Positions 45,709 to 57,812 are shown, counted from the first letter of the stretch. The stretch is DNA of 64,000 bases from Paralithodes platypus (GCA_032716605.1 CM064501.1:20777734-20841733); one strand, 5' to 3'. Made by a program: numbers and translations. Notes: generated by a model not told the origin, from the letters alone.

Positions 45709-46246
45709 GTGAGTGTGTGTGTTGTGTGTGTGTAAAATTAGAGGGGCATCTAATTAAATATAAATAGTGCGTTGTTGGGGAGCCAGATAGTCAATATCTT
45801 AATTGTTGACGGGTTATTAGCGACTGATCAAACAACTCAACTTTTGCTTCCTCCAAGTAGCGGAAGTGGAAGTAAGTGGAAGGAGGAGGCTGTAGGCACC
45901 AGCCAAACAGGGCGATACTCCTGGGGAGTGTTACAGGTGGTGGCTAACGACAACTGGACATCCTGTTTCACCACCTGGCCTCTTCTGCTGATCCTTTCCG
46001 TGCCTCACTTAAATAGAGGACAACCCTGGTTTGTTCTCCAAAACACCTTCTCTCTCTTTCAACGCACTATACAACAAACACCTTACACTACCTTTTCCAA
46101 TTTTATCAAAAATTACTAAACAACTACTTCCCTCAGAGTCCCCTTAGGGATGGGGGAGGGGGGGTGGGGGGGCAGAAATGCCTCCAGTGAATTGGCCCCT
46201 GTTGCCAACCCGGCAAAATACTCTGGACCGCTATCTTCCACTCTTA
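45709..46246 (+). mobile_element. Probable 5' part of LINE family 1 copy 5
   Basis: This stretch lies immediately left of the Harbinger-type insertion. After the insertion the LINE reads on (TACTATACAATTCTTTACC, then the endonuclease start SSNSMEHHLTFDIFLTKTQL), so sequence directly left of it is expected to be the LINE 5' region. A 115-codon chance frame is present. The border with the intron is not visible. Confidence 0.35.
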
Positions 46247-46913
46247 TGCCCCTTTCCCACTGGTGAGACAAGTCACGATTTTCGTCGCCGACACCAATAA
46301 ATTGGCACATTCGTGACATGTCTCAACACCTCTCATAAACCATCGTTTGACTCTCAAGGCCTGTCAAGGCCTCGCATGGGCCCTCGCGGGTCGTCGCAAA
46401 TGTTCGGATCGTTCAAAATTTTGGACGAGGACTCACGAGGATTGGTTGCCCTCGCAAGCATCGTCGAGCATCGCCGAGGGATCTGTGAGGGCTTCTGCGA
46501 TCATCTGCGACATCGGTGAGACATCGCGGAGGGTTTCTCACAAAAAACCTTTGCAACGCTGCATGGATGCTCACCGATGCTCTGCTCGCCGATGCTCTCA
46601 GATGTTCCGAGAACATCGACAATGCCAAAGAGCACCTTCGGCGTGGTTGGTAAAAAAAATATATTAGGCCTATAGTGAACCTGATGAACCCTTTTTTCTA
46701 TGCACCTCTCGTGGGGGGTTCACCTGTTTTTTTTTCTCTTTCTCTCCTTTTCTCTCTTTCTCTGGTTTGTATCCATTCAGCCCCATTCAGCCAACTGTTT
46801 TAAGACGTTTATCCCCATCCAAGTATCGATATCTTCCTGGCAAGCGATAGCGAACCAGCCGGAGAAATTTTTCTATCGAAAAATATACAAATTTAGCTTG
46901 CTCTCAAAACAAG

Positions 46914-47291
46914 AATATATATATGTTGGCTCGCTACCGCTCACCAGGAAAATATTGAAACCTGGATGGGGGTAAACGTCTTAAAACAGTAGGCTGAACG
47001 GGGCCGAACGGATTATAGGCAAAGAGAGAGGGAGAAAAACAAAAAAAAACAGGAGGGAGAGAAAGAGAAAACAGCGAGGTGGGCTCAATGTTTACGTTAC
47101 GGCTTAGCCTAATTGAGCCCACCTCGCTGTTTTCTCTTTCTCTCCCTCCTCGTTTTTTTTTTCTTTCTCTCCCTCTCTCTTTGCCTATAATCCGTTCGGC
47201 CCCGTTCAGCCTACTGTTTTAAGACGTTTACCCCCATCCAGGTTTCAATATTTTCCTGGTGAGTGGTAGCGAGCCAACATATATATATATT
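46914..47291. repeat. Foldback inverted repeat (about 175 bp arms)
   Basis: The left arm runs from ATATGTTGGCTCGCTACC (46921) through GGCTGAACGGGGCCGAACGG to GAGGTGGGCTCAA (47089). The right arm mirrors it from TTGAGCCCACCTC (47113) to GGTAGCGAGCCAACATATAT (47291), with a 24 nt loop. Pieces of the same unit recur at 46740-46880 and 47760-47852. Confidence 0.85.
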
Positions 47292-47627
47292 TTGTTTTGG
47301 GTCGTTTTTCTGGTCCCTTCTTCCTCATGGTTAACCCCATTAGTTTTCATATTTCATGATGTTCGGCCCATTAGTTTGGCGATTTTAAGACATTTCACCC
47401 AATTTCGTTGTCAATATTAAGATTTTTCGTGTCATTTAGGCATCGAGTTTTTCCTGGCTAGAGATAGCGAGCCTGTACTTTTTGAGGAACCGGCCTTCGG
47501 CCAGGATATTTTTCTATCGACAAATGTACAAATTGATCTTGAAGGAGGGTGTTGGGGGGTGCTTTATAATTATGCTTGATGGAGGTCTAGGGATGAAACT
47601 AGGGATTAAATAGAAAACAAACAAAAA

Positions 47628-47757
47628 ACGAGGAGAGAGGGAGAGAAGAAAAGACAAAAAAAAGGCGAGGTGGGCTCAATTTTTAAGCCGTAACAAAAAC
47701 ATTGAGCCCACCTCGCTGTTTTTTTTTTCTTTCTCTCCCTCTCTCCTCGTCTTTTTT
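47628..47757. repeat. Second, smaller foldback
   Basis: Arms of about 50 bp (GAGGAGAGAGGGAGAG to GAGGTGGGCTCAA, then ATTGAGCCCACCTC to CTCTCTCCTCG) around a 20 nt loop. The loop and arms are related to the larger foldback. Confidence 0.75.
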
Positions 47758-48175
47758 GTTTTTTTCTATTTCTCTCCTTTCTCTTTGCCTATAATCCGTT
47801 CGGCCCCGTTCAGCCTACTGTTTTAAGACGTTTACCCCCATCCAGGTTTCAATACGCCGAACCATTGCTTGAATCGCCGAAGACGTCGCAGAACATACGG
47901 CGAGTTTTCTTTCATCCTCGAATGATTTCGCAAGATATTTTTGAAAATGGGACATGCCTCGCAGAGCCATCGGCGAAACATCGCTCACTTCGCCGATAAC
48001 GTCGAAGAAGGTCGGCGATTGCGTCGCCGACATCGGCGACATCTTCGCCGAGTATAATTTGTCATCTGTTTGAAACGGTCCAAATCGTGAACGTCGCACG
48101 TATTCTTGCGAATTTGACAAAACTAAGTCATCGGCGACGAAAATCGTGAGTTGTCTCACCAGTGGGAAAGGGGCA

Positions 48176-49545
48176 TTACTATACAATTCTTTACCATTCA
48201 TGGCTTTTCCTCTAACTCTATGGAACACCACCTCACTTTTGATATTTTTCTCACCAAAACCCAGTTGTCTGGGACTACTGACAGCAAATAATTCTTCTCT
48301 GTATCCTCCTACTATCTCTATCCTCAGTTTCAAGCCAAATGTGGATGTTGAGTATAAGTGTACAATCTTGCTCTCTCTCGTGTTCCCAACCTTGATTCTT
48401 CTGAATTCTCAACTCTCTGCTTTCTTGTCACTCTCAAACTAAATGTTTCTGTGCTGTTTATCTCTTCCCAGATTCTACTGACTATCCAAAATTCTTTGAC
48501 CATCTAACTTCTAAAGTGGAACACATTCTATCCACCTCTCCTTTCACTGAAATCTCCATCTTAGGAGATTTCAATGTTCACCCCTGCCAATGGCTCTCTC
48601 CCCATTTCACTGACCAATCTGGTGAACAAGCCTACATCTTTTCTATCCTAAATGACATAGAGCAGTTAGTCCAGCACCATACTCAAATCCCTGACCGCCT
48701 TGGAGATTGGTCCAACATTCTTGACCTATTTTTAACTTCTAATCCTACTTACACTGTAAACCATTCATCTGCATTGGGCTCCTCCGATCATAACGTTATC
48801 TCTGTTACCTGTTCTAACTCTCCAGTACGGCCATCCGATCCTCCCAGTCTGCGGCGCTTGTGGCACTTTGGTGCTACCATACAACCTTTCTTGGAAAGAT
48901 AATATTACCACTCTTGCTAAAAATAGCTTCCTAGAAGTTAAGTGTGCTCATCCGTCTCTGTATGTTCGTCACCCCCGCACAGCTTCTTTCTCTGTATAGG
49001 GGCACAGCAAACCTGTGTATCGAGTATTGTTCGTATGAGTGGGGAAGCTCCTCCCATAGTGCACTTCTCGAAATAGTATAGTCCAAGACATTTCGCCTCA
49101 TCAACTCACTTCCTCTTACTAGTTCCCTATTATATCTTTCTACACGCCGCCATGTTGCATCTTTTTCACTCTCCTATCGCTATTACAACAATCAGTTTTC
49201 TTCAACGCTCTCGCAGTGCATACCTCCTCACTTGCGGTGAGTACGAGTCACTCACCTTTCAACACATTCCCACTCCTATTGCGTCCAACTCTCCAATCCT
49301 AGAATTGGCAAATTTTCTTAGTCTTTCTTCTACTCAACAAGTGAACTCTGGTACTCTCTCCCTCAAACAATCATTCCTTCATCCTATGACTTAGACTGCT
49401 TTAAACTTTGTGTCCAGGCATTTTCACTGCAACGTCACTTGAATTTGGCTCTCCGTCACTCTTTTGACTCTGGGGAGACACTCGTTACAGGCAACCTGCA
49501 TTTTGTCTCCTTCATACAAATAGGAAAAACAAAATACAAAAACAA
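48176..49545 (+). mobile_element. LINE family 1, copy 5, lacking the RT core
   Basis: The endonuclease region is present in broken frames: [43 protein letters not shown] and [14 protein letters not shown]. At about 48890 the sequence jumps directly to the C-terminal tail ([12 protein letters not shown], then the RTASF-like LALYRGT region), skipping all core RT motifs. It ends with an A-rich tail near 49530. Confidence 0.75.
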
Positions 49546-49572
49546 ACTTGCATCAATGAGGCTGACGATTTA

Positions 49573-49765
49573 CAGAGTTATTCTTAACCTGCACAGATTT
49601 GTTTTTATTCTACTTTAACTATGAGGTCACATGCGACCTTTGGCTACCTTGAGTTTGAGTTCCCACCATAGTACGTACAGAGAGGTACTGGTTAGAGTAT
49701 GTATAGGCTAATATAAGCTGATAGCTGAGAAACTTAGCTAGGGAGGGATCACAATATAATCCTCG
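49573..49765. repeat. Direct repeat, copy a
   Basis: About 190 bp match 50462-50663 in the same orientation (CTACTTTAACTATGAGGTCA, GAGTATGTATAGGCTAATA, GTTAGGGAGGGA-type strings). Confidence 0.85.
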
Positions 49766-49801
49766 TTATCGGTATAGCAAAAAAAAAAAAAAAAAAAAAA
49801 C

Positions 49802-49870
49802 ATTTTGAAGGACTTGCACCCTCAACCTCATGGTCAGCGCATGGCGACTTAGACCACTAGACCAAACCTG
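49802..49870 (-). repeat. tRNA-like SINE relic
   Basis: On the minus strand GGTTTGGTCTAGTGGTCTAA resembles a pol III A box, and GGGTGCAAGTCC, 30 bp later, a B box. A run of about 22 A lies at 49779-49800. Confidence 0.45.
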
Positions 49871-50461
49871 ACTTTTATTATGTGCATAATTATGTATAGT
49901 TTATATTATCTCAGAGGCTTGGCAAAAATATGGTTGGATCCATTAATATTTGTTACAATTATGAACATTCAAAGAAGAGTAGTCAAAATATTTTCTATAT
50001 TTTACTGTATTTTCAAATTCAGCATTAAAGAAAAGCCAAGATTTTCCCCTAGGAATAATGGCATATTAATTCATCTTTGTTACAACCAATAGGTTGTAAT
50101 TTCACAGACGTGTGGTAAAGTAAAGTACATTTTTGGTTCTGACCAATGGAGTACTAATGGAAGCCCTGTTTAACCCATAACAATATGACATTCCTTCTGG
50201 AATGTTTTATTTGGCGAATGTGTTGCTCCTTTCAAAATATGGTACATACACAAAATATAAAACAAAAAAATAAAAAAATAAAAAGCCCCAGTGCCGGTGA
50301 AATGGAAGCAATATGTGATTAGGTGGTATGTCTCCTTACAACCACTTCCTGTCCTTCCCTTACGTGTGTCTCCACCATGTCCCTCCATGTCCTCCCACTC
50401 GTTTTTCCCTCCACTTCACCCCTCTTCCTTTATTCTACTTTTTTGCTACAAGTTCCAGTCT

Positions 50462-50663
50462 TACGGAGTTATGCTTAACCTGTACAGTACAATGTTTATT
50501 CTACTTTAACTATGAGGTCACATGCGATCTTTGGCTATCGTGAGGAGCTTAAGTTCCTACCATAATACATACGGAAAGGTACTGGTCAGAGTATGTATAG
50601 GCTAATAGAAGCTAATAACAAGTTGAGAAACTTGGTTAGGGAGGGACCACAATACAATCCTCT
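50462..50663. repeat. Direct repeat, copy b
   Basis: Second copy of the unit at 49573-49765. The pair is about 890 bp apart. The interval 49870-50461 contains no recognised gene. Confidence 0.85.
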
Positions 50664-50971
50664 CCATCCTCTCCTTCTAAAATACGCCCAGTCACCCTCC
50701 TCTACACTCTCCCTACCTCCCTTATAATATGCACGGGAGACAGCTGGGACTGTCAGTATGCCTCAAGAAGGCAAAGCAAGCACACCTATGTTGCCCTCCC
50801 TCATACACCCCCCACCTCTCTCGTCAATATAATAGAGTTTATCACTGGATATTTTCTCTGTGCACCTATTTTCTGGTTCTTCAATGTACATTATACAATT
50901 AAAATATATGCATATGATGTAGTAATATTGCTTGATATGGTAAATATAACACATTTTGTCCGAATTGACCT

Positions 50972-51291
50972 TTAACACCTACTGTCCCAGTGACGTACAA
51001 TGGCCGACAGTAAGAAAGTCACTCACAAGTACCAGCGCCGTACCACGTACGCCAGTAATAATCGGTCCTTGCACCGAGCGGTAGCTGGCACCATGACTTG
51101 TAAACACTGCTTTGAGACCTTGGTAACACTTCTCAGAGCGTATCTAATGTCCCACGGGCGAACTGGCTCCGTACTCTTCCAGCTTTCGGGGTGAGAGGAT
51201 GCTCTCTCTCGAATTTGAAGCCATTTTGGCCACAATGCTTGGTACTGGAGGTTACATTTATAGTAATACCCTCTGGTACAGTAGGGGTTAA
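50972..51291. mobile_element. MITE-C, TTAA-flanked (320 bp)
   Basis: TTAA at 50972-50975 and 51288-51291. Inner ends CACCTACTGTCCCAG and (complement) CCCCTACTGTACCAG form an inverted repeat. The 64-codon ORF inside is judged fortuitous. Confidence 0.75.
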
Positions 51292-52224
51292 AGGTCCCGC
51301 ACTGGCGAACAATTGAACACATGTCTGTTGCACTTCACGAGTTAGGGGCTCATTTATAAGCGCTTAATGTGTGGACAACACGATTATGCGGCCATTCAGG
51401 GTATGGATAGGTGCAACTCATCACCCTGATTTTGATACCTCAACATACAGGAAGGATACTTTCTGGTTTAGGCCGTTTATGCCTTTTGTTTACAAACTAA
51501 ACTCAATTAAAACCCCACTTCATAACCTAGATGCTATGTACTATACTCTACATGCAAACTATTTGACACATAAATGAACAACTTCGCTACATATTTTGCC
51601 AATAATAGATATCCAAATAAATTTTATTCAGTAATGCTGTGAGAAATTTTGTTGAGTATAAAATTCAGTTGATTACCTAAAGTTCTTGTTCTTGTAGGGA
51701 TTAAAGGGCACCTGAAACGACGGTATTGTCACAGCAAGTCACAATTGTACCTAATGACATTTACCCAGCAGATATGTGATCTTGACTTAAAAAGCTCGCC
51801 ATGGTGGAAGAACTCGACTGTAAATCCAACCCTTGCATATATAATGAATTGTACAGTTGGCCAACTTAGTCTGCAACAAAATGTTGTGGTGTGTGGAGGT
51901 GTGTGGCATTGCATCCGTAGTAAACAACGTAGTTTTATGAATGAATCCCTCAAATCCCATGGCGTGTGAAAGACGGGACGTGATTGGGTGAGGCGAGCAA
52001 TATTTGGAAACTCTATTTTATCCATTATTTGCAGTACTGGAGGGTTAGTAGACATTCCAGAATGATGTTAAATAATACATGGATATGAAATGAAGAAGCT
52101 TACAGTTATTATTAATACATAACCTATCCCTACTCAAATTATTAGGCATGGCAAAACATGTGAGAGTGTCGGTATCAGGTGGGTTCAGCTTCGTTTCACT
52201 TTAATCGAGATGGCACGGCTGGTA
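51292..52224. other. Non-coding stretch, no recognised feature
   Basis: Short ORFs only; none shows a recognisable domain. Confidence 0.4.
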
Positions 52225-52537
52225 TTAACTCCTTGCGACATATATGACGCGATCGCATCATATGGAACTAATGACCAAAAACTCATATGACGCGATTGCG
52301 TCATATGGACTTATCTACATGCCTCTCCAATAAGTCCATATGACGCACTAGCGTCATATGGAGCTCAGTAAGTCCGGTAAGTTAGATGAAGATCTGTCAG
52401 TTGGTGGCAACCCCAGGTTCCTCCGACAATTCTAACGGCCAGCAGTGTGGTTTTGACAGTTGTGTGGTGCAGTGGCAATGATACCGGGCGCCCGCCTCCG
52501 TGGACTTACTGGAACATAATATGTCTGAAGGAGTTAA
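52225..52537. mobile_element. MITE-D, TTAA-flanked (313 bp) with three palindromes
   Basis: TTAA at 52225-52228 and 52534-52537 with inner ends CTCCTT and AAGGAG. Inside lie three palindromes built on CATATGACGC and GCGTCATATG: 52243-52263, 52284-52307 and 52336-52361. Confidence 0.75.
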
Positions 52538-52867
52538 TGACTCACAGGTGAATGGCTGTATTTTGGATGCCTGCATATATATTGTTTGGCATATAACTTC
52601 TATGGACAGTAACATTTAAAAATTGTTATAAGATGAAGTTTATAGTGTAAATGTCTGAACTTGTTTTTTATTGTACTTTAGGAGTTATGTGGTGGCTATT
52701 TATTACCGAGTTCTTAGTCTCTTGAAACCCAAGACTCAAAAAGCGCCCTGGTAATTAAACAGGTTTGGGTCCCTTACTACAGCTGCAGGTCGGCTTCGCT
52801 GGCCCGTGTCAAATCCAGTTCTCCTGTTATTTATGATATAATATATAACATATGTATAGAGAGAGAT

Positions 52868-53275
<408 letters not shown>

Positions 53276-53291
53276 TATATAAAGTAGGGTT

Positions 53292-53474
53292 TGCAGTGCT
53301 CCCAACAAACACTCTCTGGAGCACTATATCTTGGAATGCCCAATGATTAGGGAATACAGAAACAATCAGTTAACCACAATTGAGGGTCAAGCAACATACA
53401 TGTTTAAGAATAACGTAATCAATAACATACTAAAAAAACATAAGAACTTTGCCCCCCACAATAATATGTACTGA
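53292..53474 (+). pseudogene. C-terminal end of an I/LOA-like LINE protein
   Basis: A short open frame reads [17 protein letters not shown], then MIREYRNNQ, and ends FAPHNNMY. The C...LEHYILECP motif is the usual Cys/His end of LINE ORF2 proteins of I-type clades. Its 5' side is lost in the (TA)n tract. Confidence 0.55.
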
Positions 53475-54072
53475 TGTAAATATGCACCGTGTAAGTATGC
53501 ACCCCTTGCCGTCCACATATCTCTTCTTTCTTACAAGGTCACACTTAAACCCTTTGTAACGCCCTCTACACGATTTCATATTTACATTGATCATGTCACA
53601 CTTATAATATCAGTCAGTATTTCTTTACTTATCACTGCTATTCTCATCTAATAGATTGACAATGTATATACATATCCCTCCGAGCCTCTAACATAGCATT
53701 TAATTCAATAATCTGTTAAGTGTCAATTCATATCCTTTTGTAAGCCAATATACATGAGCCTTGCATATGTAAGCAATATAATTGTTCTCAATATTCTCGG
53801 CTAATTGTTTGATCTACAAGTACCTCCGGATATGCGGCAAATCCTTCCCGGAGGACTATTTGTACCTTCCTTCCGAATGTTGTTTTGCTACCAAACATAA
53901 TTGAATTTTGATCTTTGCATTCATACAGTTTCCTTCCTTACTTATTGATATGTTGTGTCAGGTCCGATGAAACGATACTGCTGATATCTGTAGACTTGCG
54001 TTGAAAGTCAAAGTTACTCTTTTAAGAAATATTGTATTGCTATTATTTTTATTGTTATTACTATTATTACTT

Positions 54073-54113
<41 letters not shown>

Positions 54114-54310
54114 GTCTTCATACTACAATTTTTATCTTCAGTACTATTGCTAGCCTTAAATAACTTATTTATATGTAGTATGTTCCCCCCTTCCCAACAC
54201 ATACACACACAATTCCCCTCTGACACACACCTCCTCCCTGGAGTACCTTACCTCCTCCTCCTCACCCCCCCCCCCCCTCCCTCTCTCCAATAACCTCACA
54301 CCCTACTAAA
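53475..54310. other. Probable LINE 3' region plus an (ATT)n microsatellite
   Basis: No coding signal. About twelve ATT units lie at 54077-54112. A poly(C) run lies at 54266-54280. Confidence 0.5.
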
Positions 54311-54314
54311 TATT

Positions 54315-54594
54315 ATATTACTATGGGCATGTAAACTTCTCCACTGGTCATATTCCGCTAACTATGCCCTCAATAACCATTATTGTCATGAGTATATGAA
54401 TCGTGTCCCTCATGATTGCAATATATTTACATTTTGTAGTACTATAATTGAATTATAACTTCGGTAGTTGGTAATATTAGTCACATTATGTATGTAACTG
54501 TTGTATTCAGCTAACTATGACCTCAATAACCATTGATGTAATGAAGAATGTGAAGTGCTCCTCATATGATTGTAATATATTGGTGGTACTATTA
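54315..54594. repeat. Satellite-like repeat monomers, left part
   Basis: A unit of about 155 bp with GCTAACTATG-CCTCAATAACCATT occurs twice (near 54355 and 54510). A third monomer lies at 56746-56890, beyond the RTE insertion. Confidence 0.75.
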
Positions 54595-56738
54595 GGGAAG
54601 AGTACAGGAGAGCAGTAGAAAGACGACTAGGTGGGTTCGACCTGGAAGATATGGAGGAAGTGGAGGAGGTAAGCAAGGTGTTTAAGGAAGAGATCTGTGC
54701 AGCATGTGAGGAGGTGTGTGGTGTGAGGAGAGAGGGGAGTGAAAGATACAGCATGGTGGACAGAAGAAGTAAAAATAGCTGTGGAAGAAAAGAAGAAAGC
54801 ATATAGAGAGTGGTTGGGTAGTAGAGGGAATGAAGATTTGGAGAGGCAGAAACGAGCGAGGTACGTGGAGAGAAAGAGAGTGGTGAAGAGAGTAGTGAAG
54901 GAAAGTAAGAGAAGAGTAGATGAGGAATTTGGAAGGAATCTGAGTGTAAAATGGAGGGTGTGTAAGAAAATGTTCCGGAAAGAAGTCAAGAAAGTTAGGG
55001 AAGGTAGCAAAGGAAACAGTAAGGGTGTGAAAGATAAGAATGGGAGAATGCTAGCCGAGAAGCAAGAGAGAGTCAAAAGATGGAGGGAGTACTTCAACGA
55101 GTTGCTAAATGTAAGGAATGAAGAGCCAGCACATATAGTTGGCTATGGTATGGGAGGGAGAAGAGGAGAAGTAGTGGAGAAGGAGCTGGGGATCAGGAGG
55201 TCAGAAGTGTGGGAAGTTATGAAGAGAGTGAAGTTGGGGAAAGCACCAGGAACAGATGGAGTAAGTGGGGAAATGTTGAGGTATGGTGGTGAGATAGTGA
55301 TCGAATGGGTATGGAAAATGTGCAAACTAGCATGGGAGAAGGGGATTGCACCCGATGACTGGAAGACTGGCATAATAGTCCCCCTATATAAGGGCAATGG
55401 GGAGAGAGGAATGTGTGGTAACCACCGAGGAATATGTCTTTTAAGTGTAGTAGGGAAGGTGTACAGTAGGGTAGTGATTGAGAGAGTGAGAGTGAGAACG
55501 GATAAATGGATAGGCGACGAGCAGGGAGGTTTTAGGATGGGAAGAGGATGTGTAGATCAGATTTTTACCCTGAAGTGTGTTGTAGAGAAATATCTGGAGA
55601 AGCAACAAAAGGTGTATGTTTCCTTTATGGACATGGAGAAGGCCTATGACAGAATGGATAGAGAAGGCATGTGGAAAGTACTTAGAATATACGGAGTAGA
55701 TGGCAAGTTGCTGAAAGCAGTAAAGAGCATGTATGAGGGTGCGAAGGCGGCAGTAAATGTGGAGAATGAGCAGAGCGAGTTCTTTGACCTGAGTGTTGGG
55801 TTGAAACAGGGGTGTGTGATGTCCCCGCGGTTGTTTGCTGTATATATGGATGGAGTCATGAAAGAAATACTAGGAAGAGCAGTGGATGTTGGTGTATCGC
55901 TGAAAAGGGAGGGAAATGAGTGGAAGCTGCCTATTCTGCTGTTTGCAGATGATACAGTTCTGATGAGAGATAATGAATGGGAGTTGCAGGGTTTGGTAAA
56001 TGAGTTTAGAACAGTGTGTGAAAAACAGAATTTGAAGGTAAATGCGGGGAAGAGCAAGGTTATGGTCTTTGAAAGGGGTGAAGTCACAGAGTGTGAGGTG
56101 AAGTTGAACGGTCAGGCTATGGAGATCGTAAACTCTTTTAAGTATCTGGGCAATGTGTTGAGTAAAGATGGGACTATGGATGAGGAAGTGCGGGAGAGGG
56201 TACAACAGGGGAAGAGGGTTGTAGGAACGTTGAAAGCAGTAACAAGAAGTAGGGTGGTCAGTATGGAAGTGAAGAAGTCCTTACATGACAGTGTGGTAAT
56301 CCCGACACTAACTTACGGAAGCGAAGCATGGACGTTCGGGAAGAGACTCGGACCAAGAGTGAGAGCGGTAGAAATGAGTTACTTGAGAAGTGCGTGCGGA
56401 GGGATAGATAGACGAATGAGGAAGTAAGAAGGAGGTGTGGTGTGGAGGTAGATGTGCTGGAAAGTGTGAAAAGGAACAACTTGAGATGGTTTGGCCATAT
56501 GGAACGTATGGAATGCGAGAGATTGACTAAGAGGGTGTACGAGAGCGAGGTAGAAGGACAGAGAGGGAGAGGTGCACCGAAGGAGAGGTGGAAGGATGGA
56601 GTGAGGAAGTATATGAATGAAGGCGGTGCTGGTTGGGAGGAGGGGCGTCGACTGACTGGGGACAGAGGTGCATGGGGGCGGTTCGTTCGTGGCCACCCCT
56701 TCGGGGATCAGAGCGTCAGGCAATAGATAGATAGATAG
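54595..56738 (+). mobile_element. RTE-type LINE with long RT ORF, bounded by a target duplication
   Basis: The 562-codon frame 54739-56427 contains the basic linker and a reverse transcriptase: KAPGTDGVSGEML (169-180), HRGICLLSVVGKVYSR (229-244), GGFRMGRGCVDQIF (263-276), FMDMEKAYDRM (297-306), LKQGCVMSPRLF (355-366) and LLFADDTVL (400-408). Single-base shifts near 54735 and 56405 join it to earlier EYRRAVERRLGG and later NNLRWFGHMERM, then RGRGAPKERWKDG. The 3' end is an (ATAG)n tail. ACTATTA occurs at 54588-54594 and 56739-56745. The endonuclease is missing, so the copy is 5'-truncated. YADD is FADD here, as usual in this clade. Confidence 0.85.
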
Positions 56739-56745
56739 ACTATTA

Positions 56746-56890
56746 TTGCATAATAATTTATGTAGTTGGAAATATTAGCCACATCATGTATGTAATAATT
56801 GTATTCAGCTAACTATGACCTCAATAACCATTGATGCAATGAAAAATATGAACAGTCTCCTAATATGGTTGCACTAGTTTTGTAGTGCTA
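56746..56890. repeat. Satellite-like monomer, right part
   Basis: It contains TTCAGCTAACTATGACCTCA and ATAACCATTGATG as in the left monomers, so the array was split by the RTE insertion. 56891-57069 shows no other feature apart from a poly(T) at 56931-56948. Confidence 0.75.
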
Positions 56891-57069
56891 TTATTTACAA
56901 CAAGTCAATTAATAATTCAGTCACAATATATTTTTTTTTTTTTTTTTTGGCCATTAATCATGAGCTACGTATATACAGCACATGTGGCAATTAAATGAAG
57001 AAACTATAATAACACAGCTGATTAATGCCTACCTGAATTATAATATATATATAATATATATATATTATA

Positions 57070-57528
57070 CAGGGTGTCGCAGGAGGAAAGGGCATAACTT
57101 AGGGAAATGATAGAACAAAGTTTTCTAAGCCTAAAATCTTCTATAAGAAATATTCCAAATCTCGACCAGTATCGAGATATTGCATGTTGTCAATGGTATT
57201 TTCTTCAGGAATTTCCCATAAGGCTTGCCTAGCTGGCCTACTGCCTACCACACCTCCATCTTTCTGCACTTATTTTACCATGTTATTATAAAGATACTAT
57301 AATTCTGTAAGTTCCAAAATTATTATAGACATATTAACTCACTTTGGACCAGATAGAAATTATATGACATGGGAGAGTCCATTACAGTGATGCAGGGGAG
57401 GACGCTAACTTAAACCTCCAATATCTTTATAACAGTTGAGATTTGGACTTTTTGTTATTGAACATTTTATGCTTAAAATACCTTGTTCTATCAATTCCCA
57501 AAGTTATGCCCTTTCCTCCTGGGACACC

Positions 57529-57531
<3 letters not shown>
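57070..57531. mobile_element. Tc1/mariner-type MITE (462 bp)
   Basis: Inverted ends CAGGGTGTCGCAGGAGGAAA and (complement) CAGGGTGTCCCAGGAGGAAA extend about 75 bp with few mismatches. TA lies on both sides (57068-57069 and 57532-57533). There is no coding capacity. Confidence 0.8.

Positions 57532-57620
<89 letters not shown>
57532..57620. repeat. (TA)n microsatellite
   Basis: About 88 bp of pure TA directly after the mariner-type MITE. Confidence 0.95.
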
Positions 57621-57623
<3 letters not shown>

Positions 57624-57812
57624 AAATACAAATGACCCACTAAATGTTTTAATCTCTCAGTGGGGTTCGAACTGTCGACCGTCAGGACGATAGCCACCAC
57701 GGCAGTCTGCCGTGGTGGAGTTGGTTAAAGCGTCGGCTATCGTCCTGACGGTCGACGGTTCGAACCCCACTAAGAGATTAAAACATGTACAGGCTCACGT
57801 GAATTTGTGATA
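57617..57812. repeat. Inverted pair of a tRNA-like SINE, hairpin
   Basis: The right arm reads TGGAGTTGGTTAAAGCGTCG (A-box-like), GGCTATCGTCCTGACGG, then GGTTCGAACCCCACT (B box) and AAGAGATTAAAACATG. The left arm is its reverse complement. The centre CCACCACGGCAGTCTGCCGTGG is itself palindromic. (TA)n tracts flank both arms. Confidence 0.8.

Larger units (their letters stand above)
46247..48175. mobile_element. PIF/Harbinger-type non-autonomous element (1.93 kb, TTA target)
   Basis: Inverted ends TGCCCCTTTCCCACTGGTGA and its complement agree over about 45 bp with one mismatch (GACAAGTCACG against GACAACTCACG). TTA occurs directly outside both tips (46244-46246 and 48176-48178), the 3 bp target typical of PIF/Harbinger. 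No transposase is present. The outer arms (to about 46640 and from 47853) are rich in TCGCCGA/CATCGGCGA-like words. The middle holds a foldback structure. Confidence 0.75.

Noticed and set aside
47815..48333. 172-codon minus-strand ORF as a gene
   Set aside because: It spans the Harbinger terminal repeat and the edge of a LINE, so it is a chance frame.
51000..51194. 64-codon ORF (MADSKKVTHKYQ...) as a gene
   Set aside because: It lies wholly inside MITE-C and has no recognised domain.
52243..52361. Three repeated palindromes as a CRISPR array
   Set aside because: Repeats are perfect palindromes with unequal, AT-rich spacers inside a TTAA-flanked MITE in a eukaryotic genome.
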